Under the pieces are notes generated by a model. It worked only from the letters and a program-made list of their open reading frames with translations, had not been told where the DNA came from and did no database searches. This document shows positions 1-11,325 of a DNA stretch of 64,000 bases, piece by piece. Within the stretch, counting starts at the first letter, position 1; each line of letters begins with the position of its first letter. The translations under genes were made by a program, and so were the position numbers. Origin of the DNA: Cephalopachus bancanus (lineage: Eukaryota; Chordata; Mammalia; Primates; Tarsiidae); NCBI GenBank assembly GCA_027257055.1, contig JAPVLO010000073.1, forward strand, positions 8,761,001 to 8,825,000. Direction: 5' to 3'.

Positions 1-950
1 AAAAAATATTTTCAAGCTATGCACCCAACAAAGGTCTAACCTCCAGGATCCACAAGGAGCTCAAACGAATTGACAGGAAACAAACAAACAAACCCAATTC
101 CCATTCAAAAGTGGACATAGGGCATGAATAGACACTACTCAAAGGAAGCTATCAAAGCAGACAAGAAACATATGAAGAAATGCTCCACTTTACTAATCAT
201 CAGATAAATGGAAATCAAAATTACAATGAGATACTACCTCCACCAATCAGGATGGGTATCATTAAAAAGTCAAAAAATAACAGGTTTTGGTGAGGCTGTG
301 GAGAAAGGGAATACTTCTATACTGTTGAGGGGAATGTAAGGAAGTTTTATTTTTACGTTTGTGGAAAGCAGTGTGACGTTTTCTCAAGTAACTAAAAATT
401 GTGCTACCATATGATCCAGCAATTCCACTTCTGGGAAAAAACCCCATGGAACATAAATCGCCTGTACACATATGGTCATTGCAGCACTATTAACAATAGC
501 AAAAGCATGGAACCAATCTAGATAGTGAATTGGTTGAAAGTGACTGGGTTTAAAAAAATGTGGTACATATACACGATGGAACACTATACAGCTATAAAAA
601 TCAAAATCATGTCCTTTGCAGTAACATGGATGCAACTGAAGACCATCATACTCAGAGAACTATCACAGAAACAAACAACAACAACAAAAAATACAGAATA
701 CAGCATGTTTTCACTAAGTGGGCCCTAAACATTGGATATACAAGTTTAAATGTGTGAAAACTGACAACGGGCACTACTAGGTGGGGAGAGTGGGAGAAGG
801 GATAAGGGGCATATAACCACCCATTGAGTACCATGTCTACTACTGGGGGAGAAAAGTTTCACTAGAAGCCCAAGCCTCTCCTGCATGCAATTTACTAATG
901 TAAAAAAAAAAAAATCCTCACATGTACTCTATAACTCTAAAATCAAAATA
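1..950 (+). mobile_element. L1 fragment: ORF2 C-terminus and 3' UTR
   Basis: The sequence reads as the end of L1 ORF2 in the sense direction. The conserved stretch encoding 'MWYIYTMEHYTAIK' lies at about 555-600 and is followed by a 3' UTR and an A-rich tail near 903-960. Frameshifts and stops break the frame, so it is a dead, 5'-truncated copy. The 5' part lies outside the window. The subfamily is not resolved. Confidence 0.85.
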
Positions 951-959
951 AAATAAAAT

Positions 960-2735
960 ACTGGAAAAAAAATAGGGAAAGGTCAATGAAACCAAAAACT
1001 GGTTCTTTGAAAAAAAAAACCATAAAATGATGATCCTATAGACAGATTGCTCAAGAAAAGGAGATGGATACAGATTATCAGTATTAGGAATAAAAAAGGA
1101 ACATCATGACAGACCTTATAAACATGAAAAGGAAATTAGGGACCATTATAAACAAGTTTATGAAAGAAAAGCTACTGAATAGCCTTATGCCAGGAGTGCC
1201 AATTTTTATGCCTGCACATATTAAAAATGTTACCTGTGTATGACTTTTTAAAGTTGAATTGAATTATGGCAGACATATGTAGTATGATGTTCACTCGATA
1301 GATAGTGTTGATCAAATGAATGCTAGCATCACCATGTGACAGGTAGGACAGTCAAAGGAAATGGCAAAAGCATGGTTGTTGTTCGAGGAGTGCAAAACCA
1401 TTTTGAAACGGTGTTTGAAATTTGAGAATGTTGTGGAAGTACGATGACAATGGAGGCAAGAGAATCCCCAACATGCTTAACAATTGCACCCGTTCATGGT
1501 AAGATTGAGATGCATGGTACTGAGTGATGTGTACAAGGGAAGATCTGGGAGGCCTCGCACAGCAACAAGTCCTGTGGTAGATCTCTGTGATCAGAAGTTC
1601 TGGACACTGATGGTAACTACTTTGAGCACCTCTTGTAATTGCAGAAGTCAAATGTGACTTGTATTCATCCTACATTATCAGTATGTATTGTGTATTACTA
1701 TTTTAATACAATTTTTTCCTTTCTTAAACTGTATATACATATTTTTGGCACTTGCTGTATTTATTAAACTATTTTAAACTCAGCTAGAAATATTTGAGAA
1801 AAATAATTCCAGTCTTCAATTATTTCACTGGTGATTTCTACTAAATATTTAAGGAAAAAACAATACCAATCCTATACAAACTCTTTTTAAAAGCAGAAGA
1901 GAAGGCAATACTTTATAAATCATTTTGTAAACCAGCATGTATCCTGTATCCTGGTATATGGACATTATCTAATGAATATATCCACTATCTGGATACCAAA
2001 ACGAGACACAGACGTTACAAGAAAACAGCAGAATTATACCTCCTGAAGATATATCTAAAACTCTTTAACAGAACATTAGTATGTTGAATCTAGTAGTTTA
2101 TAAAATGTATGCAATATATACTATACATGAGCAAGTTGGTTGATCTCAGTGATGCAGTATTGGTTTAAATAAATCAATGTAAATAACCATAACAACTGAC
2201 TGGAAAAGAAAAATTATATAAGCATCTCTGCAGATGTAGAAAAATGTTTTACAAAAACCAATACTTATTCATGATAAAAAAAAGAAAACACTCAAAAAAC
2301 TAGGAATTGTAGAGAATTATTTCAACCTGATAGTAAAAGTTATTTTTTAAAAAAGTATTTCTAACATCATATTAACAGTGAAACAGTGATTGTTTTCCCT
2401 CTAAAATTTTAAGAATCAAGGTAAGGACGTCTATTTTGACCTCTTCTCTTGAACACTGTGCCAGAGGTACAGACAGGGCAATAAGCCCAGAAAAAGAAAT
2501 AAAGGGCATGATAATTGGCAATAAATAAAGTTGACTTATTTTTTACATTGAAAGCTATCAAACATTGCTAAAAAAATAAAGGAGATCTTAAAAATGGAAG
2601 ATTGTACCATATTTATGGGACAGAAGACTTAATGTCATTAAAAGTAAATTCTTTCCAAATTGATCTATAGATTCAGCAATATTACAATAAAAATTTAAGC
2701 AGGCTTTTTTGGTTAGAAATTGACAAGCTGATTAT
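960..2735 (+). mobile_element. Old L1 ORF2 fragment, interrupted by a DNA transposon
   Basis: Degraded L1 ORF2 in sense orientation. Recognisable pieces are 'KPKTGSL'-like coding at about 990-1020 and the region before the reverse transcriptase (RT) at about 1100-1187. The frame resumes after 1759 and RT and post-RT sequence continues to about 2735. L1 sequence on both sides of 1188-1757 shows that the transposon landed in an existing L1. Many stops; non-functional. Confidence 0.75.
1188..1757 (+). mobile_element. Internally deleted Tc1/mariner-like DNA transposon
   Basis: A 570-bp element flanked by TA (1186-1187 and 1758-1759). Its ends carry an imperfect inverted repeat: AGTGCCAA near the left end and TTGGCACT near the right. 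On the plus strand a degraded frame reads 'ENVVEVR' and then, after two stops, 'KGRSGRPRTATSP' (about 1535-1573). The GRPR-like motif joins the two helix-turn-helix domains of Tc1/mariner transposases. A second frame near the right end reads 'DGNYFEHLL' and stops (about 1610-1637), which looks like a transposase C-terminus. The catalytic core is absent, so this is a non-autonomous fossil. Confidence 0.65.
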
Positions 2736-2830
2736 GGAATGCATAGGATCTAGAATAATATATGGAAATAGAAATGCTAAGGATCTAGAATAATATATAG
2801 AATGGAAATGCAAAGGATCTAAAATAATAT
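2736..2830. repeat. Short tandem triplication at an L1/LTR border
   Basis: Three imperfect units of about 28-35 bp share the core AAGGATCTAGAATAATATAT or close variants. They sit between the last clear L1 sequence and the start of the MaLR-like LTR. Probably local slippage. Confidence 0.7.
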
Positions 2831-2837
2831 AATTAAT

Positions 2838-3355
2838 TGTGGTAGGCAGAATTATATCTCCTTTCCTCCCCCAAAAGATGTCCATGCCTTTGTCTTACAT
2901 GGACATCTTTTCACTTTTCAAATGTGATTAAGGATTTGGACCTTGAAATGGTAAGATTGTCTTGAATTATTCAGGTGTGCTCCATCTAATCATATGAATC
3001 CTTAACAGCAGAAACTTTTCAATGCTGGGTCAGATAGATGAGACAAGTTGGAAGTAGGAGAGACTTAAAACATGAGAGGGACTCTTGCTGGTTTTGAAAA
3101 TGTAGGAAGGGGCCATAAACCAACCAATGAATAAGTATGACCTCAAAGAGCTGAGAACAGCTCTCAGCTGAAAACCAGCGAGGAAATGGAATCCTGTCTT
3201 ACAACGGCAGATAACTGAACTCTGCCAACAACCTGGCAATAGGATTTTTTTTTTCTCAGAGCTTCGAAAAAGGAACACAACCACATGGGCAACTTGATTT
3301 TTAACTCATTGAGACCCAGGTCAGGCTTATGTCCTACAAAACTCTAAGAAAATAA
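2838..3355 (+). mobile_element. Ancient LTR fragment, MaLR-like
   Basis: It begins with TGTGGTAGGCAGAATTAT and follows a familiar mammalian LTR layout: 'AAAGATGTCCATG', 'GATTAAGGATTTGGACCTTG', 'TCCTTAACAGCAGA' and a late AATAAATTTGTGTTATTTTTA. The AATAAA at about 3351 is the likely poly(A) signal. No matching second LTR is seen. The MaLR assignment is from memory of the family layout. Confidence 0.55.
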
Positions 3356-3522
3356 ATTTGTGTTATTTTTAAAGCTGCTTTTTAAAAAGAAACAATAAAA
3401 AATTGATATAATTATGTTTTGAAAGGAGAACACATTTGGAAGACTAAAACTATATGATTTACTGTGAAACTAGATTAATAAATACAGAATGATATTGGAA
3501 TAGAGGTAATATATATATAGAT
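3356..3522 (+). mobile_element. L1 remnant left of the hAT insertion
   Basis: Short degraded stretch that continues into clear L1 ORF2 sequence after 4065 ('CAGTGGAACAGAATATAG'). It is assigned to L1 mainly because of that continuity. Confidence 0.4.
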
Positions 3523-4056
3523 CATGTTTCTCAAAATTTTTGGCCTCAGGATCCCTTTACACTCTTAAAAATGATTGAGGATTCTAAAGTTCTTTTTATT
3601 TATGTGAGTTATACAAGTTGGGGTGATCTACTATTGATATCTATCAAATAGTATTTGGCCTATTTATTTTAAATACTCACTTTAAGATAATTATAATAAT
3701 CTCATTGTTGAACAGTGAACTTTTGATGGAAAATAAGTATGTTCCCACACATATTCCCAAATTAATGAGAATAGTGGCATTATTTTACATTTTGGCAAAT
3801 TCTAAAAATACCTGGTTTATTAATAGACAGCTAGTTTCTCATTTCTCTTTCAGTATTCAATTTATTGCAATATAACATATGATCCTCTAGAAAACCCCAC
3901 TGAAAATTTATAAAAGAATGAGAGTGAAAAAGTTTATAAAAAATTTATAAAAGAATGAGAGTGAAAAAGGTAAATAATGTGTTAGTATTATTAGGAAAAC
4001 AATTTTGAGACCCTGAAAGAATCTCTGAGAATCAGACCACATTTTGAAAACCACTG
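3523..4056 (+). mobile_element. hAT-Charlie-type non-autonomous transposon
   Basis: A 534-bp element whose ends are the inverted-repeat type of hAT-Charlie elements: CATGTTTCTCAAA at the left and TTTTGAAAACCACTG at the right. The flanks carry an 8-bp target duplication with one mismatch: ATATAGAT (3515-3522) and ATCTAGAT (4057-4064). The body reads 'CAGGATCCCTTTACACTC' and 'GTGGCATTATTTTACATTTT', which I recall from an old mammalian hAT family. No transposase frame. Confidence 0.7.
3903..3969. repeat. Tandem duplication inside the hAT element
   Basis: Two nearly identical units of about 30 bp (ATTTATAAAAGAATGAGAGT plus flank) at 3903-3932 and 3939-3969, separated by a TTTATA-rich spacer. Confidence 0.85.
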
Positions 4057-4064
4057 ATCTAGAT

Positions 4065-4885
4065 CAGTGGAACAGAATATAGTCTAGAAATAGACCCATT
4101 AATATATATTCAACTGATTTTGAACAGAGTTACAAAGCCAATTCAATGGAAAAAAGATAATCTTTTCAACAAATGGTGTGAAACAATTGGACAGCGAATT
4201 TAAGAAAATGAACCTCAATTGTTCCCTTACATTTCCTTTAAAAATTAACTCAAAATTGACCGTAGATTTAAACATAGGAGATAAAACTATAAACTTCGAT
4301 AAAAACATATATAAGATTCCTTGTTACCTTGGGTTAGGCTAAGGACTTTTAGATAGGACTCAGAAAAAGTATGAAACATAAAAGAAAAGAAAATAATAAA
4401 TCAGATATTATCAAAACTTTTTCTCTTAAAGGAAATGAAAGACACACCATTGGCTGGAGCAAAATATTTGTCAATCCTTTATATGGCAAAAGACTGTTAT
4501 CCATAATATATAAACAACCTTTTCAGATCAATACTAAGAGATCAAATAACATGATTTAAACAATGAACATAGCATTTGAACAGACACTTTACACAAAAAG
4601 ATATGTGAATGACATATAAAAAGGCCATAAAAAATGGGTCATCATGAATCATTAGGAAAATGCAAATTAAACCAGAACATAACACCACATACCCACTAGA
4701 ACAAATGGAAAGAATTACAATATTAAGTGTTAGAGAGGAAGTGGAGAATCTGCAAATCTCATACATAGCTAGTGGGGGTGCAAAATGGTACAACCCCTTT
4801 GGAAAATGATTTGACAAATTTTTGTAAAGTTAAACACACAAACACATATATACTTTGTAATCCAACAATCCCATTTCTAGAAGTT
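4065..4885 (+). mobile_element. Old L1 ORF2 C-terminal fragment, left of a solo LTR
   Basis: Sense L1 sequence from the 'GATCAGTGGAACAGAATA' region to 'CCAACAATCCCATTTCTAG', where the solo LTR is inserted. Its continuation is at 5748. Highly degraded. Confidence 0.75.
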
Positions 4886-5741
4886 TGTTGGGAGCTGGCC
4901 ACGGAGGCCCCTGAGTGTTAGGGATCAAGAAGGGCCGTTGACCTCGAGACCACTAGGATGTGTTCGGGAGCTATTGACCCCATTTTCTCCCCCTTTCTAC
5001 TCAGCACTAACCAGATTAAGCTCCGGTGAGCTCAAAACATAAAAACTCTGAGACCGGGACGAACACAAGCTAACTTTAGAAGCTCATTGCTCCCATTCTT
5101 CCGCAAACTGCAGTTTTGGCTTTCATACAACTTATAATTCAAACTCGTGTCACATCTAAGAGCCTTAGTATTAGTCACAGGCTTCTGGGTTATGATCTTA
5201 GGATTTATTGAAGGTGTAAATTATAGAATATAGTTTTAGAAGACAGCCATTTTGTTGAAAGAATGTGGCTGGGTTACTTGCAGGTAGCCCACTGTGAACT
5301 TTGGACTGGGCCACATACCAAACATTCTGGGATGGGCCACTTTCGTTTGTAAAGTAAATACTTAAGCTTCTATAGAATTGTTTAACTTGGCATAAATCAA
5401 TCAGCTTAGGATGAAAAAGGTTTATAGAATATGCCAGTCATGGATTAGGTTATCCTTTGTTATGAGATTTTAAGATTATCATATGAAAAGGGTTTAAAGG
5501 CAATCATTGATTAAATTTTCATGGATTAAGGTTTCTGGTGGGTGGGGGACGCCCCTCCCAAATCTGACTTTGTGTATAAATGACCCGTTGTAATTTTCCA
5601 ATAACACACATCACTTCTGCACTAGACTGGAGTTCAGTCTCTTTCTTTCTCTCTCTCTTTCTCTCTTTCTTCTCCCCCTAATCGCCAACGCCGTCTCCAC
5701 CTTTGGGGTACCCTGAACCCAGCTGGAGCTGGTCTCCGGCA
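4886..5741 (+). mobile_element. Solo LTR of an endogenous retrovirus
   Basis: An 856-bp block that starts TGTTGGGAGCTGG and ends GGTCTCCGGCA, so it has the TG...CA termini of an LTR. It is flanked by an exact 6-bp target duplication, GAAGTT, at 4880-4885 and 5742-5747. Removing it rejoins an L1 reading at 'TTCTAGAAGTTTACTCC'. There is a TATA box at 5575-5580 and an AATAAC at 5600-5605 as a weak poly(A)-signal candidate, then a CT-rich tract (5637-5690). A 6-bp duplication is usual for betaretrovirus-like (ERVK/class II) elements, but the family is not identified. No internal retroviral sequence remains, so it probably arose by LTR-LTR recombination. Confidence 0.85.
5575..5605 (+). promoter_or_regulatory. 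LTR TATA box and closely spaced poly(A)-signal candidate
   Basis: TATAAA at 5575-5580 and AATAAC at 5600-5605, about 20 bp apart. If transcription starts 25-30 bp after the TATA box, the poly(A) signal lies at or just before the start site, as in retroviruses with a short R region. Whether either still works is unknown. Confidence 0.45.
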
Positions 5742-5747
5742 GAAGTT

Positions 5748-6235
5748 TACTCCTGAGACATGAATACATCTGTTCATAGACTTGTAAGTGAATGTTCACA
5801 ATACTATATTCATAGTTTACTCAGACTGTAAGCAACCTAAATGTCCATTTGGGTTAATGGATAAACAAATTGTGTTATTTCCATATGGCTGAATATGACT
5901 TAGTAATATTAAGAAACAAACTACTATTGATTGACATAGGCAGCAGCACATAAACTCAAAAGCCTTATGCTAAGTGAAAAAGCCAGACATAAAAGACTAT
6001 ATAAAGTATGAAACTCTAGAAAAGGTGAAGCTACGAGGTAGAAAGTAGATCTATGGTTGTCTGGGCACTTTGTGACAGGCAATAATGCCTGGGAGGAAAC
6101 TCCAGGGAACATTTTGGGGTGGTGAAAATGATTGTGCTCTGCATCTTGAAAATTTCTCAAAACACATTGAACTCTACATTTATAATGGGATAACTTTATT
6201 TTTTGTAAATTACATACCAATAGAGAAAAAAAAAA
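5748..6235 (+). mobile_element. Old L1 3' end, right of the solo LTR
   Basis: Resumes the L1 interrupted at 4885. It contains typical old-L1 3' features: 'CAACCTAAATGTCCATTTGGG', 'AAGTGAAAAAGCCAGACATAA' and 'GGTTGTCTGGGCACTTTG', and ends in an A-rich stretch near 6225-6250. Confidence 0.75.
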
Positions 6236-6815
6236 ACGAAAAGAAAAAGTAACTCTCACTCCAAAACTATACTACTCAGTCTTATAGCTATGGCTCTCGA
6301 TAAGTTAAGATGAACTTTTGTGAATTTTGAAAGGCTGAAGTGAGGTGGATGATGTATTTTTGCAGTTTCCTCTCTTCCTCTCTCCCTCTCTCCCTCTCTT
6401 TGCCTCTCTCCTGGTAAAGAGGTGGTGGAGGCATTTGATGTTTGTTCTGTAGCAGCATTAAGCAGAATTTACCATGTCCAGTCTTTTGCTTTGTAGCTAG
6501 CATGGAACAGTTTCTAAGCTGGCAACTATAGCAGCTTTTCTGACTTATGGTAGTTCTTTGATTGTGGCAGATATTGCGACTTCCCAACCGGTGTTAGTTT
6601 TGAGGCCAAAGACTTTCGGATATTAGAAGAGTCAGCACTGATTCTATAGAGTGGCTTTTGGAGCTGTTCCCCTTAAACTCAGCCCTGAACTTGTTTCTTC
6701 AGGTCTTGTCATGATTCTGCAAGCTATATAATATCCTGTAATAAAATAATTCTTCATTCATGCTAGCTTAAATGGAGTTTGTTTTTTAGCTTCACGTTAA
6801 TATATGTTATGCCTC
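6236..6815. other. Unassigned stretch with a CT-rich tract
   Basis: No gene or clear repeat. It includes a (CTCTCC)-like pyrimidine tract at about 6366-6415. The AATAAAATAATT near 6740 resembles the end of an old LTR, but I cannot name one. Confidence 0.4.
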
Positions 6816-6819
6816 ATAG

Positions 6820-6935
6820 GTACATTATGAGAAATAAAAGATTAGGTACGTAAAGAATTTAACAGTGTCTGTTACTTAAAGAACAGTGCCTGGTACTTAA
6901 AGAAATATTTATTGTTGTTGTTATTATTATTATCT
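6820..6935 (+). mobile_element. MIR-like SINE, 3' part
   Basis: The sequence around 'ACAGTGCCTGGTACTTAAAG' followed by TTGTTGTTATTATTATTATT matches the end of MIR as I know it. Degraded. Confidence 0.55.
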
Positions 6936-7885
6936 GATGTTAAGTACACACATAGTGAGCAAAATAGCATGGGAGCATAAAATAGAGAGCTGACTTCATT
7001 TGCTTATCTATTCAGAGAGAATTAAAGTCATGTAATGACATGATGGCTTCTTCGCTATGCCAGGTTTTTCAGTTTATGCTATTTTGCCTATGTGATCTGA
7101 CCCAGTCCCACCTCCCTAATCCAATCATCTATTGCTCTCCAGCTTGCTTATTGGAATCCAAACAAACTGGCTTTTTCATGCACTGTTTTAAATATGTTAA
7201 CTTTATGTTTGCTTCAGGAACTGAATGCAGAATATTAAGGTAAGAGTTCTAGAGATCTCACTTCTGCGTCTTAAGTAAATTCAAGATGCATATGTCTTAC
7301 ATCCAATAAAACCTGGAGATTTGATTGTTGGTATTTGATAAATAATTAAGAATGAGAAATGTTCCAGAAGATAGGTGAATGTCATTTTAGTAAAAAAAAA
7401 ATAGAGAAAAATTAGATTTGGAAAACTAGAGTAACTATCCTAATGAAAATATGCAGCAAAACTATTTAATGCATGCTTTAAATAAGTTTTGAGTAACTGG
7501 AGAAAACATAACAGTAAATGGAAGCATTATTTTATGTAGACAAATTCAGCCAAACAAAATGTGCTTTTTCTTTCAGGGGAGTATTATATGACTGTCAGAT
7601 GAAAGGGGCTGCTGTAGACACACCTCAGTGAGGAATTTGACCAAGTGATAATATCTTTAGAAATAAGACTGCAAAATAGAAGCTGCTCATAACACAATGC
7701 AATGACCTATCCAACTCAGTATGTTTAATGTGGGACCAATTAGCGAGTGCCCACTGGCAGGTTCAACCCCACCTGAGGCTCTGAGACCATTTCTGACCCA
7801 GGTGATGATTTAGGTCAGGAACAAAATGACTTAGCATGCAAGTCAGTGTGATCTTTCATTTTCTTGGAAATCTAGCTTGGAATCT
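6936..7885. other. Unassigned stretch, possible L2-like patch
   Basis: No gene seen. Around 7040-7250 the text 'TGATCTGACCCAGTCCCACCTC' resembles an ancient L2 3' region in sense orientation, but only weakly. The rest is unique or too decayed to name. Confidence 0.35.
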
Positions 7886-7889
7886 TGGT

Positions 7890-8330
7890 TTGGGATTTTG
7901 AAGACATCCTTGACATCCCTCTCACTTCTTACACTCAATTATCTATTAAATACTGATTGTAAGACCTATCCCATTCCCCTCTATTGTCATTTGTCTTGGT
8001 GCTTATCCTCGTCTTTCACTTATTGCAACGATTTTCTAACCATTCTTTCGGCACAGCTGCCTCACTTCTCCCTACTCATTCTCAACTTTGTTGTCACTTG
8101 TCCTCTCAAAAGTCAAATCTGATCATGTCACTTTCTTGATTATATATCCCAAACAAAATAAAGATGAAATGCCTTTGGAATCTGTCCCAGACCTCTGTAA
8201 TTTATAGATTCATTTTCGATAACTGTCTGTAATCAATACTCACTTTCAAAAACACTTCAAGTTCTCTCATAATCTGGGTTTTGGGCCTGCTATTCCACTA
8301 CCTTCTACATTCTCACTACCTGATGAGGCT
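7890..8330 (+). repeat. Ancient interspersed repeat, family unresolved
   Basis: C/T-rich sequence with 'CTTATTGCAACGATTTTC' and 'AAATCTGATCATGTCACTTT'. The same pattern appears reverse-complemented at about 45400-45780, so both are copies of one old family. I recall a related layout in L2-like or L1M-like repeats but cannot fix the name. Confidence 0.45.
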
Positions 8331-10430
8331 TTATTTTTTAAGGTCACTGACATTTTTAAAAGAGTGACTCCACTAATCATGGCCACATTTCAGAATTCTG
8401 AGTGTCATTCACATGGTAGTTTATGTGCAAGATACATCGCACAGCCTCTGTGGGCAAGCTCTTCATTTAGACTTCCATGCCAATGATGACACTGAAATGA
8501 TGACACTCACCCAAGCCTGAAACTGGGTGGACATAAAGGTAATGTGTGAAGTTACATGTTGGGAAAAAAAGAAAAACCTGTGTGCAAAGATAGGAGCACA
8601 GGAAAAGCTTGCTTAATTGTCCCTATGCTCTCCCCTCCTCTTTCCAGAAGTAACCACTATTGTCTGTTTGATTATGTAATTTCAGACAAAACATATGTCT
8701 AAATGTAGTTACATAAATATATAGGTGTAAATATCTAGGTGTACACATAAAGTATGCTTTTTTCTTATGTGAGAGGGATCATAATACATATTTTTTCTAT
8801 GACTTGTTTTTCATGCTTTTCAATATGCCTTGGAAAATGTTGCTGGTCAATGTGTATAGATCTACTTTATTTCTTTTTAAGTTAAGCTTATTTGTTAGGA
8901 TTCGGTTTGAATTCAGTCTGTATTTTTGCCCGACTCCTCTTGGCAGCTCTGTTACCATTTTTGTGTGATTTCTTAACACAGCGTACTCCTATGTAATAGT
9001 TCTTATTAGAATGAATTGTAATTATTTCTTTGTAAATCTTTCTATTTCATCTCTAAATAAACTCTAAGATCCTCAGATAGGCTCGATGTCTTGGAACATT
9101 TCATTGGCTCAAAGATAATTTCTGTTGAATGACTTGATGATATTAGAATTTCTCATAAGCCCAATACTAGATAGATAAGGTGATAAAAGGCAGTATCATA
9201 CTCCTTAGACATCTCTTTGGATTGAAATTATTAACCCCCAGATCTCTGAACTTCCCAAGGAGAAGTTTTTGTTTGCCTTATTTCCTGGGCATTTAAAACT
9301 TTTCTTGGTTGCATTTTTGGAGCATCCTGTAATTTGTTGTGCAATATAAAATTTCACAGCAAAATACAGAATTTGAGGAGAATTCCTATTCTCCCAGGTT
9401 TTCAGTGCCTCCAGGCTCACACTTACATATTTTAAACTGGGCCTCAGCTGAATCAGAATTTTTTCTAGCTCATCTTTCCTCTTGCAGATATAAACTAAAC
9501 CTCATTTTAAAAGTCTGTTCCCTATTAGTTTCTTTTTTCAAACTTCTGGGGTTTCTTTTCTTTATCCGACTTTTAGTCAGTTATGAATAGAGAGTTGAAT
9601 AAAAAGATTCCTTAGAAATTGCCTTTGCTCAGCAAAACTGCCTAAGAGTGTCACCCTACTTTGCCTGCCTCTCTCTCCCTCTTTTTCTTTTTTTGCCCTC
9701 CAATTCCTTTTTAACTTTTTTCAATTATTTGACTTATCTACTTTTGTTAAAAATAACTGTGGAAATTTAAATGAACAATGGCCCATAGAACAAACTAAAT
9801 ATGTTATCTGAGCAAAGAAGAATCTTTGTCAATTAAATAATAATTATTGTACGTATTAAATATAAGTAGGTATCCATGTACTCTTTGCCATCCAGTAGGT
9901 ACATATTAAGTCACACTACTAGTAATAAATCATTTTTTATGGTATATTGTCTCCATCACTAGCAAAAGACTTTATTCCGCTACTACATGCATGATTTTTG
10001 GGGATGCACAGGGTGCCACATTTCATGTATTTTCAGAAATAAGTCACCTCTCATGGGCACTGCTGCTGGTACTAACAACACTTGGTAGCAACAACACCAA
10101 AGTTACATGGATGCTTGTAATAATGGGAGATTGTTTTTTCCATTATGTCATGGTATGCACAATTAGAAATATCTCATTATTTTATAAAATTATTGTTTTC
10201 TTTAGGACCTGAACCTGATATCATGAGCCAGAGTGGAGTAGAGAGACAAGTAGATACTCAGAATATATTTAGAATAATTTATACTCAGAATAATTTCTCC
10301 CCTTTGATGTACCACGTCCCTACATATTCTTACTAGGTAATGTCTGGATTCTTCTTTCCCTGTGTGGCTCACTTGTATTTTCCAAAACTGGCAGCAATAA
10401 TATATCAAATCCCAAATGTCTTCTAAAAAC
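8331..10430. other. Mostly unassigned AT-rich stretch
   Basis: No gene or RNA recognised. Around 8740-8990 the plus strand resembles an antisense old LINE 3' end ('GAGGGATCATAATACATA'), weakly. The remainder shows no repeat I can support. Confidence 0.35.
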
Positions 10431-10868
10431 TTTTCTCTTTGTTATCAGTAGGTAGACTCTATGTCCTCTCGTCTAGAAACTGAGTAGGTCTTTGTGAGTG
10501 TCCAATAAATAATGAAAGCAGTGTTATGGACTTGGGCTTGGACTTGGGAGGCTGGATTATAAAAGGTGATAGAGCTTCTATCTGGACAGAACTCAACCAC
10601 TATGATGTGAGAAATTCTGGTCACATGGAAATATGAACAACAAACATATTGAGGGCCCAGATGATAACCAGTAGCGATTGTTGGACATGTGAGTCAGGAA
10701 GACTTTGGGATAATCTTAATCCCAGCGACTGATTGATTGCAATTACGTGGGAGACCCGGAACATGAGTCACTTAGTTAAGGCCTGTCAATTTCCAGAACC
10801 ATGAGACCGTGACAATGAGTAGCTACTGTTGTCTTATACCAATAAGTTTTGGGTATTTTGCTATTTAG
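10430..10868 (+). mobile_element. MLT1-like MaLR LTR
   Basis: The layout resembles mammalian MaLR LTRs: an early 'TATAAAAGGTGATAGAGCTT', a central 'GAAATTCTGGTCACATGG', and a tail 'GAACCATGAGACCGTGACAA' ending in 'CAATAAGTTTTGGGTATTTT'. Degraded; boundaries approximate. Confidence 0.5.
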
Positions 10869-11325
10869 AGATAAAGGCTTTGATACCTGGGAGATGGGTG
10901 CTGCTTTAAAAGACAAAACAAAATATATGGCAATGTCACTGGAACAAGGTGGTGGGTGAAATTTGGGAGAGGCTTGAAAAGATTTTTGCCAGAAGAGCCT
11001 TTTGGAGGCTGCTGGTGAGTAACATGTTATTGAAAGCTAGAGGAAAGGGAACTCTTGCTATTAGTAGTAGACATGTGTTACCTTCTGTTATATGGAAAAT
11101 ATGAAGTATGCCTAATGAACTGATTTGACCAAGGAGATTTCTAGGCAGAATGTTAAAAGTAACATCTGGTTTCTTTTGGAAAGGTAAATTCAAAAAGAGT
11201 CTGTTTAATTTTCAAGCAACAGTTAAAAGAAATATAAAGGAGCCAAGACTTGGTGGGATGCAGGATGGTAGTTCAAATTCATATGAAGATATACAAAGCA
11301 CTGGTAAAAGTAACTACATAGGTAA
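10869..11325 (+). mobile_element. Possible MaLR internal sequence
   Basis: Directly follows the LTR. It contains 'GGAGATTTCTAGGCAGAATG', which resembles the non-coding internal part of MLT1/MST-type elements. No reading frame of note. Assigned mainly by position. Confidence 0.35.
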
